From Bacteroidia bacterium (GTDB lineage Bacteria > Bacteroidota > Bacteroidia > Flavobacteriales > Flavobacteriaceae): DNA of 55,245 bases. This document shows positions 36,801-44,819 of the stretch, piece by piece. The number at the start of each line of letters is the position of its first letter. Within the stretch, counting starts at the first letter, position 1. The position numbers and the translations under genes are program-made. The notes under the pieces are model-generated. The model saw only the letters and a program-made list of their open reading frames with translations. It had not been told where the DNA came from and made no database searches. The stretch lies in assembly GCA_030427585.1 (NCBI GenBank), contig JAUIBW010000037.1, positions 1 to 55,245 of the forward strand, given 5' to 3'.

Positions 36801-36901
36801 CCCCCTTCTCCCTGGACGGTTCCAGAGATTTGTTGTTGAGCACACATCATGCCCGATATCAAAAAAGCAAGCATGAATAATTTGTAGTGATGTAACCTCA
36901 T
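33896..36901 (-). CDS. SusC/RagA-family TonB-dependent outer-membrane transporter (module 2)
   Basis: Same architecture as the module 1 transporter: signal peptide (RLHHYKLFMLAFLISGMMCA), a CarboxypepD_reg-like domain (GLPLPGVNIIIQGKSTGTQT), a TonB-box-like EEVVVVGFG, a plug with PLYVIDGIPI and DILKDASSAAIYGARGTNGV, and a barrel ending YTLGINIDF. I use ATG 36901 (1001 aa), the start of the signal peptide; 25 more codons are open upstream but add an unlikely N-terminus. The two transporters are clearly paralogous but diverged in the barrel, so they probably accept different substrates. Confidence 0.96.
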   Translation of the reverse strand: MRLHHYKLFMLAFLISGMMCAQQQISGTVQGEGGLPLPGVNIIIQGKSTGTQTDFDGQYTINAKIGEVLVYSYLGFVTQQITVSGQNEINVVLKEDVGVLEEVVVVGFGTQSRRKITANIASIAANQINEIPTPSVQSALTGKAAGVQVTQINGKVEGGIKVRVRGISTISSSQEPLYVIDGIPITNNDESINDSPINPLIALNPNDIESIDILKDASSAAIYGARGTNGVIIITTKQGKRGKTKVSINSSYGISEATNTRDWLNANQYVELMTESALNNGFSQAFIDGQFDFYANGLDWRNGEIDTDWQELALVDGSIQDFGVSISGGGEKTRFFISTSYNNTDGIIRGNQLERYSFRSNLDHDISNKFKVGTNTTVSKSVIDRIANDNQFATPLQAIAQSPLSPAYLADGVTPNTESTEYYNFLMQEFNGSFKTNVWRVLANTYLQYQIIPELNFRTEVGYDFLSQVAEQFSGSLTESASVGGFGTANAVQTEKYNLNNYFTYNQVFNDIFDVEGTIGMSYEDSVRRLQFAQGQGFPSDDLQTLDSAAEITAGGSNRTRFNFLSYFGRATLSIADKYLFKASIRYDGSSRFGEDNRFGWFPAASVGWIVSEEEFLKNSEVLSLFKIRGSWGVTGNAGIGNFASLSLFQGSPYNQRAGLAPTQLGNPSLKWERTTQVDVGLDYGFFNGRISGEIDYYVKDTEDLLLDEPVPGTSGFITITRNIGELRNKGFEFVLNTKNIVTQNLTWSTSINLSTNDNEVTSLPGGDIIAGRNLVRKGESISSFYVVEFAGADPANGDALFVRNTVNADGTIDRSTTNNFNEAERIIAGSPFPDFTAGMTNTVSYKGIDFSFTFQGEWGASIYNNGGRFQSGNARFFDNQTVDQLDRWQQPGDITNVPQARLFSTNGQQASTRYLQESDFIRLRNLTLGYTIPRDITRKFQMDRVRIYFAGFNLLTFTDYDGYDPESTADFNADTDAQAGEAFYSAPPAKTYTLGINIDF

Positions 36902-37598
36902 AAATAAAATTTTTAAAAAGATTAAACTTAGATAGTTAGTTTTATCACAAAAGGAAAGAAAGAAATGTGTGCACAATTACTTTTTAGATTTAACAAATTC
37001 TAATTAAATTTCATAAAAAAGTAAAGTATACCTAATAAATCAATTCTTCAATTCGTGATATCCCAAATATATGTATTGTTTATTAACAATTCTTATTTTT
37101 TTAAAAAAACAATATATATGGGACGTAATTTGAATACTAAAACCTACTTGGCAGATTACATTTTTTGTATAAAAAAGATGTATTTTTTACTAGTAAAAAA
37201 TCAATATTAAATAAAATCTTTAAAAAAATAGATGATTTGATCTAAAAAAACAGCAGAAAATGACATATCACAAAAAAAGTACCGGCATTTGAATCTTTAA
37301 ACAAAACTAATACGAATAATGAGTTCTTTCTTTGATATCCTAAACACAGATTTCTTAACATTATATCATGTTAGTTTTCAAACAAATAAGCTAATAAAGA
37401 CAAAGATAAAAACTATATTCTGAAAAAGAGAAAGCTCACCTTTTCAGACATTTAAATTTTAGTAACTACCTAACAATAAATTAATTATAAAATTGAGAAT
37501 GTGTGTAACCACTACGTTCTCACATTAAGAAACTTAATCCTCTTTTGTGAAGAAATTTGAAAAATTCTTAATGGTCGTTTCATCTAAGATTTCCGGAA
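36902..37598. other. Long upstream region of SusC module 2
   Basis: This 697-base gap separates the module 2 regulator from SusC and has no convincing ORF. It contains a candidate promoter at 37064-37071 and, just after the regulator's stop, a 9-base inverted repeat CATTAAGAA / TTCTTAATG (37523-37531 with 37565-37573, loop 33). It lacks the TTTACC repeats of module 1. Confidence 0.5.
37064..37071 (-). promoter_or_regulatory. Candidate -7 box TATATTTG of SusC module 2
   Basis: Matches TAnnTTTG on the minus strand, about 160 bases upstream of the chosen SusC ATG. The nearest TTG is 15 bases further up, slightly short. Confidence 0.35.
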
Positions 37599-39134
37599 CT
37601 ATGCTACAAATCGTTTTAAATATTCTGAAGGAGTAATTTGATTATATTTTTTAAATGATTTATTAAAGGTGACCTTATTGTTAAAGCCAACCTCATAAGC
37701 TACATCAATAATATTAAACCCTTTATATCTTTCTCCTTTTAAAATCTCTTTGGCTTCTTCTATTCTATATTTATTAATTAATTCAAAAAAATTAAGCCCA
37801 AAATGTTCATTTATTATCTGAGAAGTATTGTGTCTTGTAGTATCTAGTAATAGTGAAACTTTATGAAGAGTAATATCATTTTGTTTATAAATTTTTTCTT
37901 CTTTGAGTAAATACAACAACTTCACTTTAAGCTCTAGTGACAAACTAGGTGTTAGCCCTGATTTTTCGTATTTATTATTTGTATTTTTTAGTATTTTTTC
38001 TTCTTTTTCATCTTCTGACTTTACTATTCTTAATTTTCCAAATAGTGAAGGTTGAACAAATGCAGAGTAGCTAATATACAGGATCATAACTGCTAACGAA
38101 ACTACCTGTATATTAAACAAAGCCCCACTACCTAAATGCAATACATTTAAAAATGCATATATTGCATATGACAATATGTATGCAGTACAAAATATTATTA
38201 TGTTTCGCTGCCAATTAAGTAACTGTTTTGAAAAATAAAATTTCTTCTCGACCCTTCGCACATAAACATTAACCATTAAACCACCATAAATTAACAATGA
38301 TGATAGCTTAGAAACTGAAATTAAAGTAAGGTATGGTCGTTCATAATGTATGACCATTCTAAGCTTTTCTTCTTCTGGTAATAAATAAACAGGCAATAAT
38401 AATATTACTAGAAATATAGTAGGTATCAAGTGTAATAAATCTAAACGCTTGAACTTATAGTTTTGTGATGCTCTTTTAAAATAAAAATATATAATAGGAC
38501 CATATAATAGCCCAAACGTAGAGAACATAAATAACGTATGTGGCCAATAATATTGATAATTCATAAAATACAATCCCAAATGGGCCATAAAACATGAATT
38601 CAGGAGCACAAAAATACTCATTAGCAAACTAGCTATCTTATCTGTGCCTTTACGAAAATTTAATACTATAGTTATAAAAAACCCTACGAAGGAAATATAA
38701 AAACAAAAGAGGGCAAGCCAACCAAATTGTTTTAGATACTTCTCTGCAAGTTGTTTATGGGGTTCTGATGTACTTATTTGATCAAAATTACTATGATCAA
38801 CAAAGGTTACATCAAGAGTCGATCTAATATACTTTTCGATAAACTCACAAGCTAATTTAGGTTGATCAATTTTAGCATAAGAAAATGCCAATTCTTTAAA
38901 TATAGCAGTAGAGTCAGTTATTTTTTCTCGTACCATGCTTTGATTAGCTTCTGTAATAAATACAGAAGCTGAACTATTAAAAAACTGATCTTTAGAGAAT
39001 AATAGCTTATAGCCATTTTCATCCTCATTTTTATCACTTATTTCAATAAAGAAACAATATCCTTTTTCAGGAACGAACAAAATAAAGATGAAAAACAAGT
39101 ATGTTAATATTGCTTTTCTTTGAGTTAGCCTCAC
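37599..39134 (-). CDS. 7TM-AraC membrane-bound transcriptional regulator (module 2)
   Basis: Paralogue of the module 1 regulator along its whole length: signal peptide, extracytoplasmic domain (LFKELAFSYAKIDQPKLACE), seven membrane segments and a C-terminal AraC-type DNA-binding domain with TTRHNTSQIINEHF and IIDVAYEVGFNNKVTFNKSF, nearly identical in the two proteins. The start codon is GTG, followed by RLTQRK as in the paralogue. The extracytoplasmic and membrane parts differ much more than the DNA-binding parts, as expected if ligand choice changed while the DNA sites stayed similar. It lies upstream of SusC module 2 on the same strand. Confidence 0.9.
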   Translation of the reverse strand: MRLTQRKAILTYLFFIFILFVPEKGYCFFIEISDKNEDENGYKLLFSKDQFFNSSASVFITEANQSMVREKITDSTAIFKELAFSYAKIDQPKLACEFIEKYIRSTLDVTFVDHSNFDQISTSEPHKQLAEKYLKQFGWLALFCFYISFVGFFITIVLNFRKGTDKIASLLMSIFVLLNSCFMAHLGLYFMNYQYYWPHTLFMFSTFGLLYGPIIYFYFKRASQNYKFKRLDLLHLIPTIFLVILLLPVYLLPEEEKLRMVIHYERPYLTLISVSKLSSLLIYGGLMVNVYVRRVEKKFYFSKQLLNWQRNIIIFCTAYILSYAIYAFLNVLHLGSGALFNIQVVSLAVMILYISYSAFVQPSLFGKLRIVKSEDEKEEKILKNTNNKYEKSGLTPSLSLELKVKLLYLLKEEKIYKQNDITLHKVSLLLDTTRHNTSQIINEHFGLNFFELINKYRIEEAKEILKGERYKGFNIIDVAYEVGFNNKVTFNKSFKKYNQITPSEYLKRFVA

Positions 39135-39537
39135 GATTGATTGATTGATGATGAATTTTGACTACAAATTTACGACTTCTTTCTGTTAAAAAATTGTTAT
39201 AGAAGAGTGTCCCGATAATATTTTACCAAAAAAACCAGTATTTATACGCTTTTCCGGATAATAAAATACAATGAAAACAAGTGAAAACCATAATGAACAA
39301 AGGAAAAAACAGTATTCTGCAATCTATTTTTATCGAAAATATCAATTATTAACACACTGTAAAGTGTAATAAAAAAATGATGGTCTTTAAATTGATTATA
39401 CATTTTAATATTCTAAACCAAGAAATAATTCTCTTAAACTATAGTATCGATTTTGACATACTATTTTTACACTAAAAAGAAGTATATTCTTTTTTAAATA
39501 ATAACATATTAGAATAATGAATTTAAATTAAGTATGA
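39135..39537. other. Intergenic region, promoter of the module 2 regulator
   Basis: A minus-strand TAAATTTG box (39165-39172) about 30 bases from the regulator's GTG is the only signal I can name; it equals the box before SusC module 1. The rest shows nothing recognisable, and no terminator is seen for mazG. Confidence 0.4.
39165..39172 (-). promoter_or_regulatory. -7 box TAAATTTG of the module 2 regulator
   Basis: An exact TAnnTTTG match on the minus strand. No -33 TTG is obvious. Confidence 0.45.
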
Positions 39538-40311
39538 CTATATTTTTTTTGCTTCTTCCCAAAAAACATCCATTTCTGTTAGTGTCATATCCTTTAAGCT
39601 TTTGTTACTTTCTTTTGCTTTTGATTCTAGATATTGAAACCGTTTTATAAATTTTTTGTTAGTACGTTCTAATGAATCTTCTGGGTTTACTTTGAGAAAA
39701 CGAGCATAATTAATCATTGAAAAAAGAACATCTCCAAATTCTGATTCTATTTTCTCCTGATCCTCTACTTCTATCTCGTGTTGCAACTCATCAAGTTCTT
39801 CTTTAAGTTTTTCAAACACCTGATAAGGTTCTTCCCAGTCAAACCCCACTCCTGCCACTTTATCCTGAATTCTACTTGCCTTTACCATTGCTGGTAAAGA
39901 TTGAGGAACTCCTTCGAGAACGCTATTTTTTCCTTCTTTAAGTTTTAAATTTTCCCAATTGCGTTTTACATCTTCCTCGTTATCCACAATAACATCTCCA
40001 TAAATATGAGGGTGCCTATGAACTAATTTTTCACAAATCTGGTTGGCAACATCTGCAATATCAAAAGCTCTTGTTTCACTACCAATTTTAGCATAAAATA
40101 CGATATGTAACAATAAATCTCCAAGCTCTTTTTTTATTTCTTCCAGATTATTATCCAGAATTGCATCACCAAGCTCATACGTCTCTTCTATAGTTAAATG
40201 TCTTAACGATTGAAATGTTTGTTTTTTATCCCACGGACATTGCTCACGAAGCTCATCCATGATAGTTAACAATCTATCAAAAGCCTGAAGCTGATCTTCT
40301 CTTGAGTTCAT
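39538..40311 (-). CDS. mazG: Nucleoside triphosphate pyrophosphohydrolase
   Basis: Hydrolyses (d)NTPs to monophosphates and pyrophosphate, cleaning abnormal nucleotides from the pool. Two MazG units are visible: the first with CPWDKKQTFQSLRHLTIEET and the metal-binding EELGDLLLH-type segment (KKELGDLLLHIVFYA), the second with EELDELQ and ESEFGDVLFSMINYARF. The length of 257 aa matches the two-domain enzyme. It is the first gene of its transcript, with a TACTTTTG box upstream. Confidence 0.95.
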   Translation of the reverse strand: MNSREDQLQAFDRLLTIMDELREQCPWDKKQTFQSLRHLTIEETYELGDAILDNNLEEIKKELGDLLLHIVFYAKIGSETRAFDIADVANQICEKLVHRHPHIYGDVIVDNEEDVKRNWENLKLKEGKNSVLEGVPQSLPAMVKASRIQDKVAGVGFDWEEPYQVFEKLKEELDELQHEIEVEDQEKIESEFGDVLFSMINYARFLKVNPEDSLERTNKKFIKRFQYLESKAKESNKSLKDMTLTEMDVFWEEAKKI

Positions 40312-40325
40312 TTATCTTTTTATTT

Positions 40326-40333
40326 CAAAAGTA
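40326..40333 (-). promoter_or_regulatory. -7 box TACTTTTG before mazG
   Basis: A minus-strand TAnnTTTG match 14 bases from the start. The same octamer precedes mnmA and the WaaP-like kinase gene. Confidence 0.5.
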
Positions 40334-40400
40334 ATATTTTATCAAAAATTAGGTTTAGTTTTAATACATTATAATTTTACCCTCCTAAAAACATATCTTA

Positions 40401-41702
40401 ATGACCTTGATGTCTCAAAAAAAAATCCTTTTTGCATCTATACCTGCCGATGGGCATTTTAATCCTATGATAGCTATAGCTATCCATCTCAAAACAAAAG
40501 GATATGATGTAAGATGGTACACCGGAGAAGTGTATAAAACTAAGCTATATCAAATGGGAATACCGTATTTACCATTTCGAAATGCACAGGAGCTTAAAAT
40601 AGAGGAAATAGATCAAATGTATCCTGATCGAAAAATGCTAAAAGGAATTGCGCATATTAAGTTCGATATCATTAATCTGTTTATTAACAGAATGAAAGGT
40701 TACTATGAAGATATAGTAAAGATATATGAAATTTTTCCATTTGACATTTTGGTATGTGACAATACCTTCCCTGGAGCTATTGTAAAGAAAAAACTTAACG
40801 TGCCTATTGCAAGTATAGGAGTTGTACCTTTAGCGCTTTCTGCACCCGATATTCCTCTGTATGGTATTGGCCATCAGCCTGCTACAACATTTTTTGGTAA
40901 GAGAAAGCAGAATTTCATAAAGTTGATGGCAGACAAGCTTATTTTTGACGAAACAAGAGCTGCATACAATCAGTTATTGCGTTCATTAGATTTACCCGAA
41001 GAAAAAAACCTAACTATTTTTGATGTAGCCCCTTTACAATCAGATGTCTTTTTGCAAAATGGGATTCCTGAAATCGATTATCCAAGATATAGTCTTCCGG
41101 CTTCCATAAAGTATGTTGGTGCACTACAAGTTCAAACCAACAACAAAAATCAAAAGATAAAAAAAGATTGGGGTACTATTCTAGATACCTCTAAAAAAGT
41201 CATATTGGTATCACAGGGAACTGTAGAAAAGAATCTGGACAAACTTATTATTCCATCTCTAGAAGCTTTTAAAGATTCGGATTACATAGTATTGGTAGCA
41301 ACAGGTTATACCGATACTAAAGGTTTACAAAAACGATATCCTCAGCAACATTATTATATCGAAGATTTTATAGATTATGATGTTGTAATGCCTTATATAG
41401 ATGTTTTTATTATGAATGGAGGATATGGTAGTGCCTTACTTAGCATCAAACACGGTGTACCAATGATTACTGCAGGAGTTAATGAAGGCAAAAATGAGAT
41501 CTGTTCCAGAATGGATTATTCTGGGATCAGTATCGATCTAAAAACAGAAAAACCTCGAGTAGTTACAATACAAAATACCACCGAAAAAATATTAGGTACA
41601 GATAAATATCTAAAAAAGGTACTCACCATACAACAACGTATGAATTCTTATGATACACTGAATATCTGCGAACAACACATTACTTGTCTTATTTCAGAAT
41701 AA
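40401..41702 (+). CDS. GT1-family glycosyltransferase (UGT/MGT type)
   Basis: A GT-B fold enzyme that moves a sugar from a nucleotide donor to a small acceptor. The N-terminus ILFASIPADGHFNPMIAIA holds the conserved G-H-x-x-P acceptor-side motif. The C-terminal donor-binding half has the NGGYGSALLSIKHGVPMITA segment that corresponds to the UGT signature (HGG-G-T replaced here by NGGYGS). The length of 433 aa fits the family. The start is the ATG at 40401 or the one at 40410. Family members glycosylate macrolides, carotenoids or lipids; the acceptor is not known. The gene ends nine bases from a convergent flavoprotein gene. Confidence 0.87.
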   Translation: MTLMSQKKILFASIPADGHFNPMIAIAIHLKTKGYDVRWYTGEVYKTKLYQMGIPYLPFRNAQELKIEEIDQMYPDRKMLKGIAHIKFDIINLFINRMKGYYEDIVKIYEIFPFDILVCDNTFPGAIVKKKLNVPIASIGVVPLALSAPDIPLYGIGHQPATTFFGKRKQNFIKLMADKLIFDETRAAYNQLLRSLDLPEEKNLTIFDVAPLQSDVFLQNGIPEIDYPRYSLPASIKYVGALQVQTNNKNQKIKKDWGTILDTSKKVILVSQGTVEKNLDKLIIPSLEAFKDSDYIVLVATGYTDTKGLQKRYPQQHYYIEDFIDYDVVMPYIDVFIMNGGYGSALLSIKHGVPMITAGVNEGKNEICSRMDYSGISIDLKTEKPRVVTIQNTTEKILGTDKYLKKVLTIQQRMNSYDTLNICEQHITCLISE

Positions 41703-41711
41703 AAGAAGGTA

Positions 41712-42656
41712 TTATAGTGAAATATTATTCATTTTATATTGTACCGTATTGAATTCAGTGATCATATCTTCTATTATGATCCCGGCTGGCTTGATATTAT
41801 GAATTAGTCCTGACACTTGTCCTATTTCCAATTCTCCTTCTATAAGATCTCCTTCGAACATGCCTCGCTTTGCTCTGGCACGTCCTAATAGTGTTTTTAG
41901 CTTATCTATTGAGGGTGCAGTAGTGTATAATGCTGCTATATCCTGATAAAATTTATTTTTAAGTAGTCTAACAGGTGCTAACTCTTTTAGAGTAAGCTGC
42001 GTATCCCCTTCTTTAGCCTCGACTACCATATTCTTGAAATTGATATGTGAAGATGCTTCATCACTTGCAACAAAGCGGCTTCCTACTTGAACACCATCTG
42101 CTCCCAGGGCCATAACAGCATACATAGCAGCACCTGTAGCAATACCTCCGGCTGCAATTAAAGGAATATTTATTTTTTCTTTTACCATAGGGATCAACGC
42201 CAGTGTAGTGGTTTCATCCCTTCCATTATGCCCTCCTGCTTCAAATCCTTCTGCTACTACAGCATCAACACCCGCCTCTTGTGCTTTTAAAGCAAATTTA
42301 AGACTACTCACCACATGTACTACCGTAATTCCTTTTTCTTTAAGATAGGACGTATATGTCTTTGGATTCCCTGCAGAGGTAAATACTATTTTTACACCTT
42401 CTTCGATGATAATTTGTATTGCCTCTTCCAAATTGGGATATAACATCGGAATATTTACTCCAAAAGGCTTACTGGTTGCTTTTTTGCATTTCTGAATATG
42501 CTCTCTAAGTACATCTGGATACATAGATCCTGATCCTATAAGTCCCAATCCTCCTGAGTTACTTACTGCACTTGCTAATCTCCAACCACTTGCCCATATC
42601 ATCCCTCCTTGTATTATTGGGTATTGAATATGAAATAGTTCTTTAATTTTGTTCAT
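41712..42656 (-). CDS. Nitronate monooxygenase / FabK-like flavoprotein
   Basis: An FMN-binding TIM barrel. The start IQYPIIQGGMIWASGWRLAS and the segments VVAEGFEAGGHNGRDETTT, PLIAAGGIATGAAMYAVMAL and GADGVQVGSRFVAS are diagnostic for the family that contains both nitronate monooxygenases and the enoyl-ACP reductase FabK. The EAGGHNG motif is shared by both, so I leave the choice open; the 314-aa length and C-terminus fit either. It lies 27 bases after mnmA on the same strand and is probably co-transcribed with it. Confidence 0.88.
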   Translation of the reverse strand: MNKIKELFHIQYPIIQGGMIWASGWRLASAVSNSGGLGLIGSGSMYPDVLREHIQKCKKATSKPFGVNIPMLYPNLEEAIQIIIEEGVKIVFTSAGNPKTYTSYLKEKGITVVHVVSSLKFALKAQEAGVDAVVAEGFEAGGHNGRDETTTLALIPMVKEKINIPLIAAGGIATGAAMYAVMALGADGVQVGSRFVASDEASSHINFKNMVVEAKEGDTQLTLKELAPVRLLKNKFYQDIAALYTTAPSIDKLKTLLGRARAKRGMFEGDLIEGELEIGQVSGLIHNIKPAGIIIEDMITEFNTVQYKMNNISL

Positions 42657-42683
42657 ACTATATAAATATGTGTAGTTTAATTC

Positions 42684-43871
42684 TTATGAGATTACTCCAG
42701 ATCCAACTAATTCTTCTTCGATATACCATGCGACAAATTGACCTTCGGTTATTGCGCTTTGATCATTTTCAAAAACCACATATACTCCAGAGTCAACTCT
42801 ATACAATGTAGCTTTCTCTAATGGTTGTCTATATCGAATTCTTGCCATTACTTCTAGCTCTTCATCTATCATTAGTTTAAGATCATCTCTTACCCAATGC
42901 AACTCTTCTATAGCTATAAACAAAGCTTTTCTGTATAATCCAGGATGTCTTTTTCCCTGGCCTGTATAAATAGTATTCGTTTCTACATCGGTTTCTATTA
43001 CAAAAAGCGGTTCTGGCGTACCTCCAACAGCCAAACCTTTACGTTGCCCTTTAGTATAATAATGTGCACCCTGGTGTTTTCCTACTACCTTACCATCATT
43101 AATATCATACGTGTATTTGTTAGATAAAAACTCTAATTCATCTCTTTTGGATGTAAATTGAGGACGTTTTCGTTGATATTTTTTTTCTGAAGAAGATATT
43201 TCAATAATATTTCCTTGTTTTGGTTGTAATTTTTGTTGAAGAAATTCTGGTAGCCTAACTTTCCCAATAAAACATAACCCTTGAGAATCCTTTTTATTTG
43301 CCGTTGCTAAACCTTGTTCTTTGGCAATATCTCTAACTTCGGGTTTCAATAATTCACCTACAGGAAAGAGTGCTTTTGCCAGTTGCTCCTGAGATAGTTG
43401 ACATAAAAAATAGGATTGATCTTTATTAGGGTCTTTTCCTTCTAATAAGCGATGTACTTCTTTTCCATCTTTTATAATAGTATCCTTTCTGCAATAATGA
43501 CCTGTGGCTACATAATCTGCTCCAAGAGATAACGCAATTTTCAGGAAAACATCAAACTTAATTTCACGATTACATAATACATCTGGATTAGGTGTACGCC
43601 CTTTTTCATATTCATTGAACATATAATCAACTATACGCTCTTTATACTCTTCACTAAGATCAACTGTCTGAAATGGTATTCCTAATTTTTCTGCTACCAA
43701 TAATGCATCATTACTATCATCTAACCAAGGACATTCATCGGATATTGTGACGGAGTCATCATGCCAGTTTTTCATAAACAAGCCAATAACTTCATACCCT
43801 TGTTCTTTAAGTAAATATGCGGCTACACTAGAATCAACTCCACCCGATAATCCCACGATTACTCTCTTCAT
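42684..43871 (-). CDS. mnmA: tRNA-specific 2-thiouridylase MnmA
   Basis: Thiolates uridine 34 of tRNA-Lys, -Glu and -Gln. The PP-loop GLSGGVDSS sits at residues 7-15. The two catalytic cysteines are C100 in NPDVLCNREIKF and C200 in DSQGLCFIG. The DQSYFL and YTKGQRKGL segments are also typical. I use the ATG at 43871 (395 aa); a TTG just before it is not needed. It heads a probable two-gene operon with the flavoprotein gene. Confidence 0.97.
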   Translation of the reverse strand: MKRVIVGLSGGVDSSVAAYLLKEQGYEVIGLFMKNWHDDSVTISDECPWLDDSNDALLVAEKLGIPFQTVDLSEEYKERIVDYMFNEYEKGRTPNPDVLCNREIKFDVFLKIALSLGADYVATGHYCRKDTIIKDGKEVHRLLEGKDPNKDQSYFLCQLSQEQLAKALFPVGELLKPEVRDIAKEQGLATANKKDSQGLCFIGKVRLPEFLQQKLQPKQGNIIEISSSEKKYQRKRPQFTSKRDELEFLSNKYTYDINDGKVVGKHQGAHYYTKGQRKGLAVGGTPEPLFVIETDVETNTIYTGQGKRHPGLYRKALFIAIEELHWVRDDLKLMIDEELEVMARIRYRQPLEKATLYRVDSGVYVVFENDQSAITEGQFVAWYIEEELVGSGVIS

Positions 43872-43905
43872 CAAAAATGCTGTATTTAATCTTTAAATTT
43901 TTATA

Positions 43906-43913
43906 CAAAAGTA
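43906..43913 (-). promoter_or_regulatory. -7 box TACTTTTG before mnmA
   Basis: A minus-strand TAnnTTTG match 34 bases from the start of mnmA. Confidence 0.5.
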
Positions 43914-43923
43914 ATAAATAAAA

Positions 43924-43947
43924 AAAGCAATGCTAGCGCAATGCTTT
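43924..43947 (-). terminator. Terminator of the MORN-repeat gene
   Basis: On the minus strand an imperfect hairpin, AAAGCATTGC / GCATTGCTTT with one mismatch and a 4-base loop, is followed by seven or more T residues. Confidence 0.65.
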
Positions 43948-43983
43948 ATGGTTTTATCTATACAAGTATTTTATATATCAATC

Positions 43984-44673
43984 TTAAAATCCTCTTTTTT
44001 GAACCGGAAATAACTTTTGTTCAGAGAGCTTTCCTTCTTTATAATAGTTCCAAACACCATCTTTACGGCCTCTTTTATAATTTCCTTCGATAATCAATAC
44101 TCCGTTTGTATCATAATACTTAGTAACCCCATGTAATTGATCATTTTCATAGGTAAATTCTTTTATAATCACACCTGTATCAGAGTACATAATTCTTTTT
44201 CCGTTTTGCTTGCCATTGATATACGAAGCTTTTTCGGTTAACTGGCCATTTTCAAAATAGGTAAGTTGTTCTCCATCTAATTTTCCATATTGGTATTGTT
44301 CGACCATCATGATCTTATTAGATCCTTTATGATAATATTTCCATATCCCTATACGGTTTTTATCAATCATCTGGCCCTCACTTATTACTTTCCCTTTTTG
44401 AGTAAAGTACTTAACACTAACAGTATCACTATTTTTAGAAAACAATTTAATTGCTGTAGGGGAACCACCTCCGTTAGGCTGATAAAATTTAAATTCTCCT
44501 ATTTCTTTTCCGTGATCAAAAGTTCCTTCATAACGAAGCTGATCACTATCTTCATATTTCTTTTGCCACTTACCATGTCGCTTACCATTAGCATCATAGG
44601 CATTATATTTTTGACCTAAAACAGGAAAACATATAACAAAAGACAAACTACAAAATAAAAATATACTTCGCAT
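43984..44673 (-). CDS. Exported MORN_2-repeat protein (YwqK-like)
   Basis: A signal peptide (RSIFLFCSLSFVICFPVLG) is followed by about seven MORN_2-type repeats with the pattern Y-x-x-G/N-G-x-x-x-G-x-W/x-x-x-Y, for example NGKRHGKWQKKYEDS, NRIGIWKYYHKGS, GKLDGEQLTYFENGQ, GKQNGKRIMYSDTG and GRKDGVWNYYKEGK. Such proteins are common in Bacteroidota and some are annotated as YwqK-family antitoxins, but no toxin gene stands nearby and export makes an antitoxin role unlikely. Function unknown. Confidence 0.85.
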   Translation of the reverse strand: MRSIFLFCSLSFVICFPVLGQKYNAYDANGKRHGKWQKKYEDSDQLRYEGTFDHGKEIGEFKFYQPNGGGSPTAIKLFSKNSDTVSVKYFTQKGKVISEGQMIDKNRIGIWKYYHKGSNKIMMVEQYQYGKLDGEQLTYFENGQLTEKASYINGKQNGKRIMYSDTGVIIKEFTYENDQLHGVTKYYDTNGVLIIEGNYKRGRKDGVWNYYKEGKLSEQKLFPVQKRGF

Positions 44674-44704
44674 AACTACTATTTAATTTGGGGCATTATT
44701 TCAA

Positions 44705-44732
44705 CAAACCTAATCTCCAAAAAGTATACCAA
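44705..44732 (-). promoter_or_regulatory. Promoter of the MORN-repeat gene (TTG / TAGGTTTG)
   Basis: On the minus strand TAGGTTTG (44705-44712) and TTG (44730-44732) are 17 bases apart. Confidence 0.5.
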
Positions 44733-44773
44733 TATTATAAAATCAAATTCACAAAACGAAGGTTAAATTAAAA

Positions 44774-44798
44774 AAAAGCTCCTGAATAAGGAGCTTTT
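44774..44798 (-). terminator. yidC terminator
   Basis: A perfect 10-base inverted repeat AAAAGCTCCT / AGGAGCTTTT with a 5-base loop, and a T run on the minus strand. Confidence 0.85.
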
Positions 44799-44819
44799 CT
44801 AAAATATATCAACATTGCA

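Noticed and set aside
25901..39134. Calling the region a polysaccharide-utilisation locus
   Set aside because: No glycoside hydrolase, lyase, sulfatase or esterase gene is present, so SusCD alone does not prove a glycan substrate.
40401..42656. Small natural-product cluster with a macrolide-type glycosyltransferase and a flavoprotein
   Set aside because: The two genes are convergent, the flavoprotein is in the mnmA operon, and no other biosynthetic gene is near.
43984..44673. Toxin-antitoxin function of the YwqK-like gene
   Set aside because: The protein has a signal peptide and no toxin gene is adjacent.
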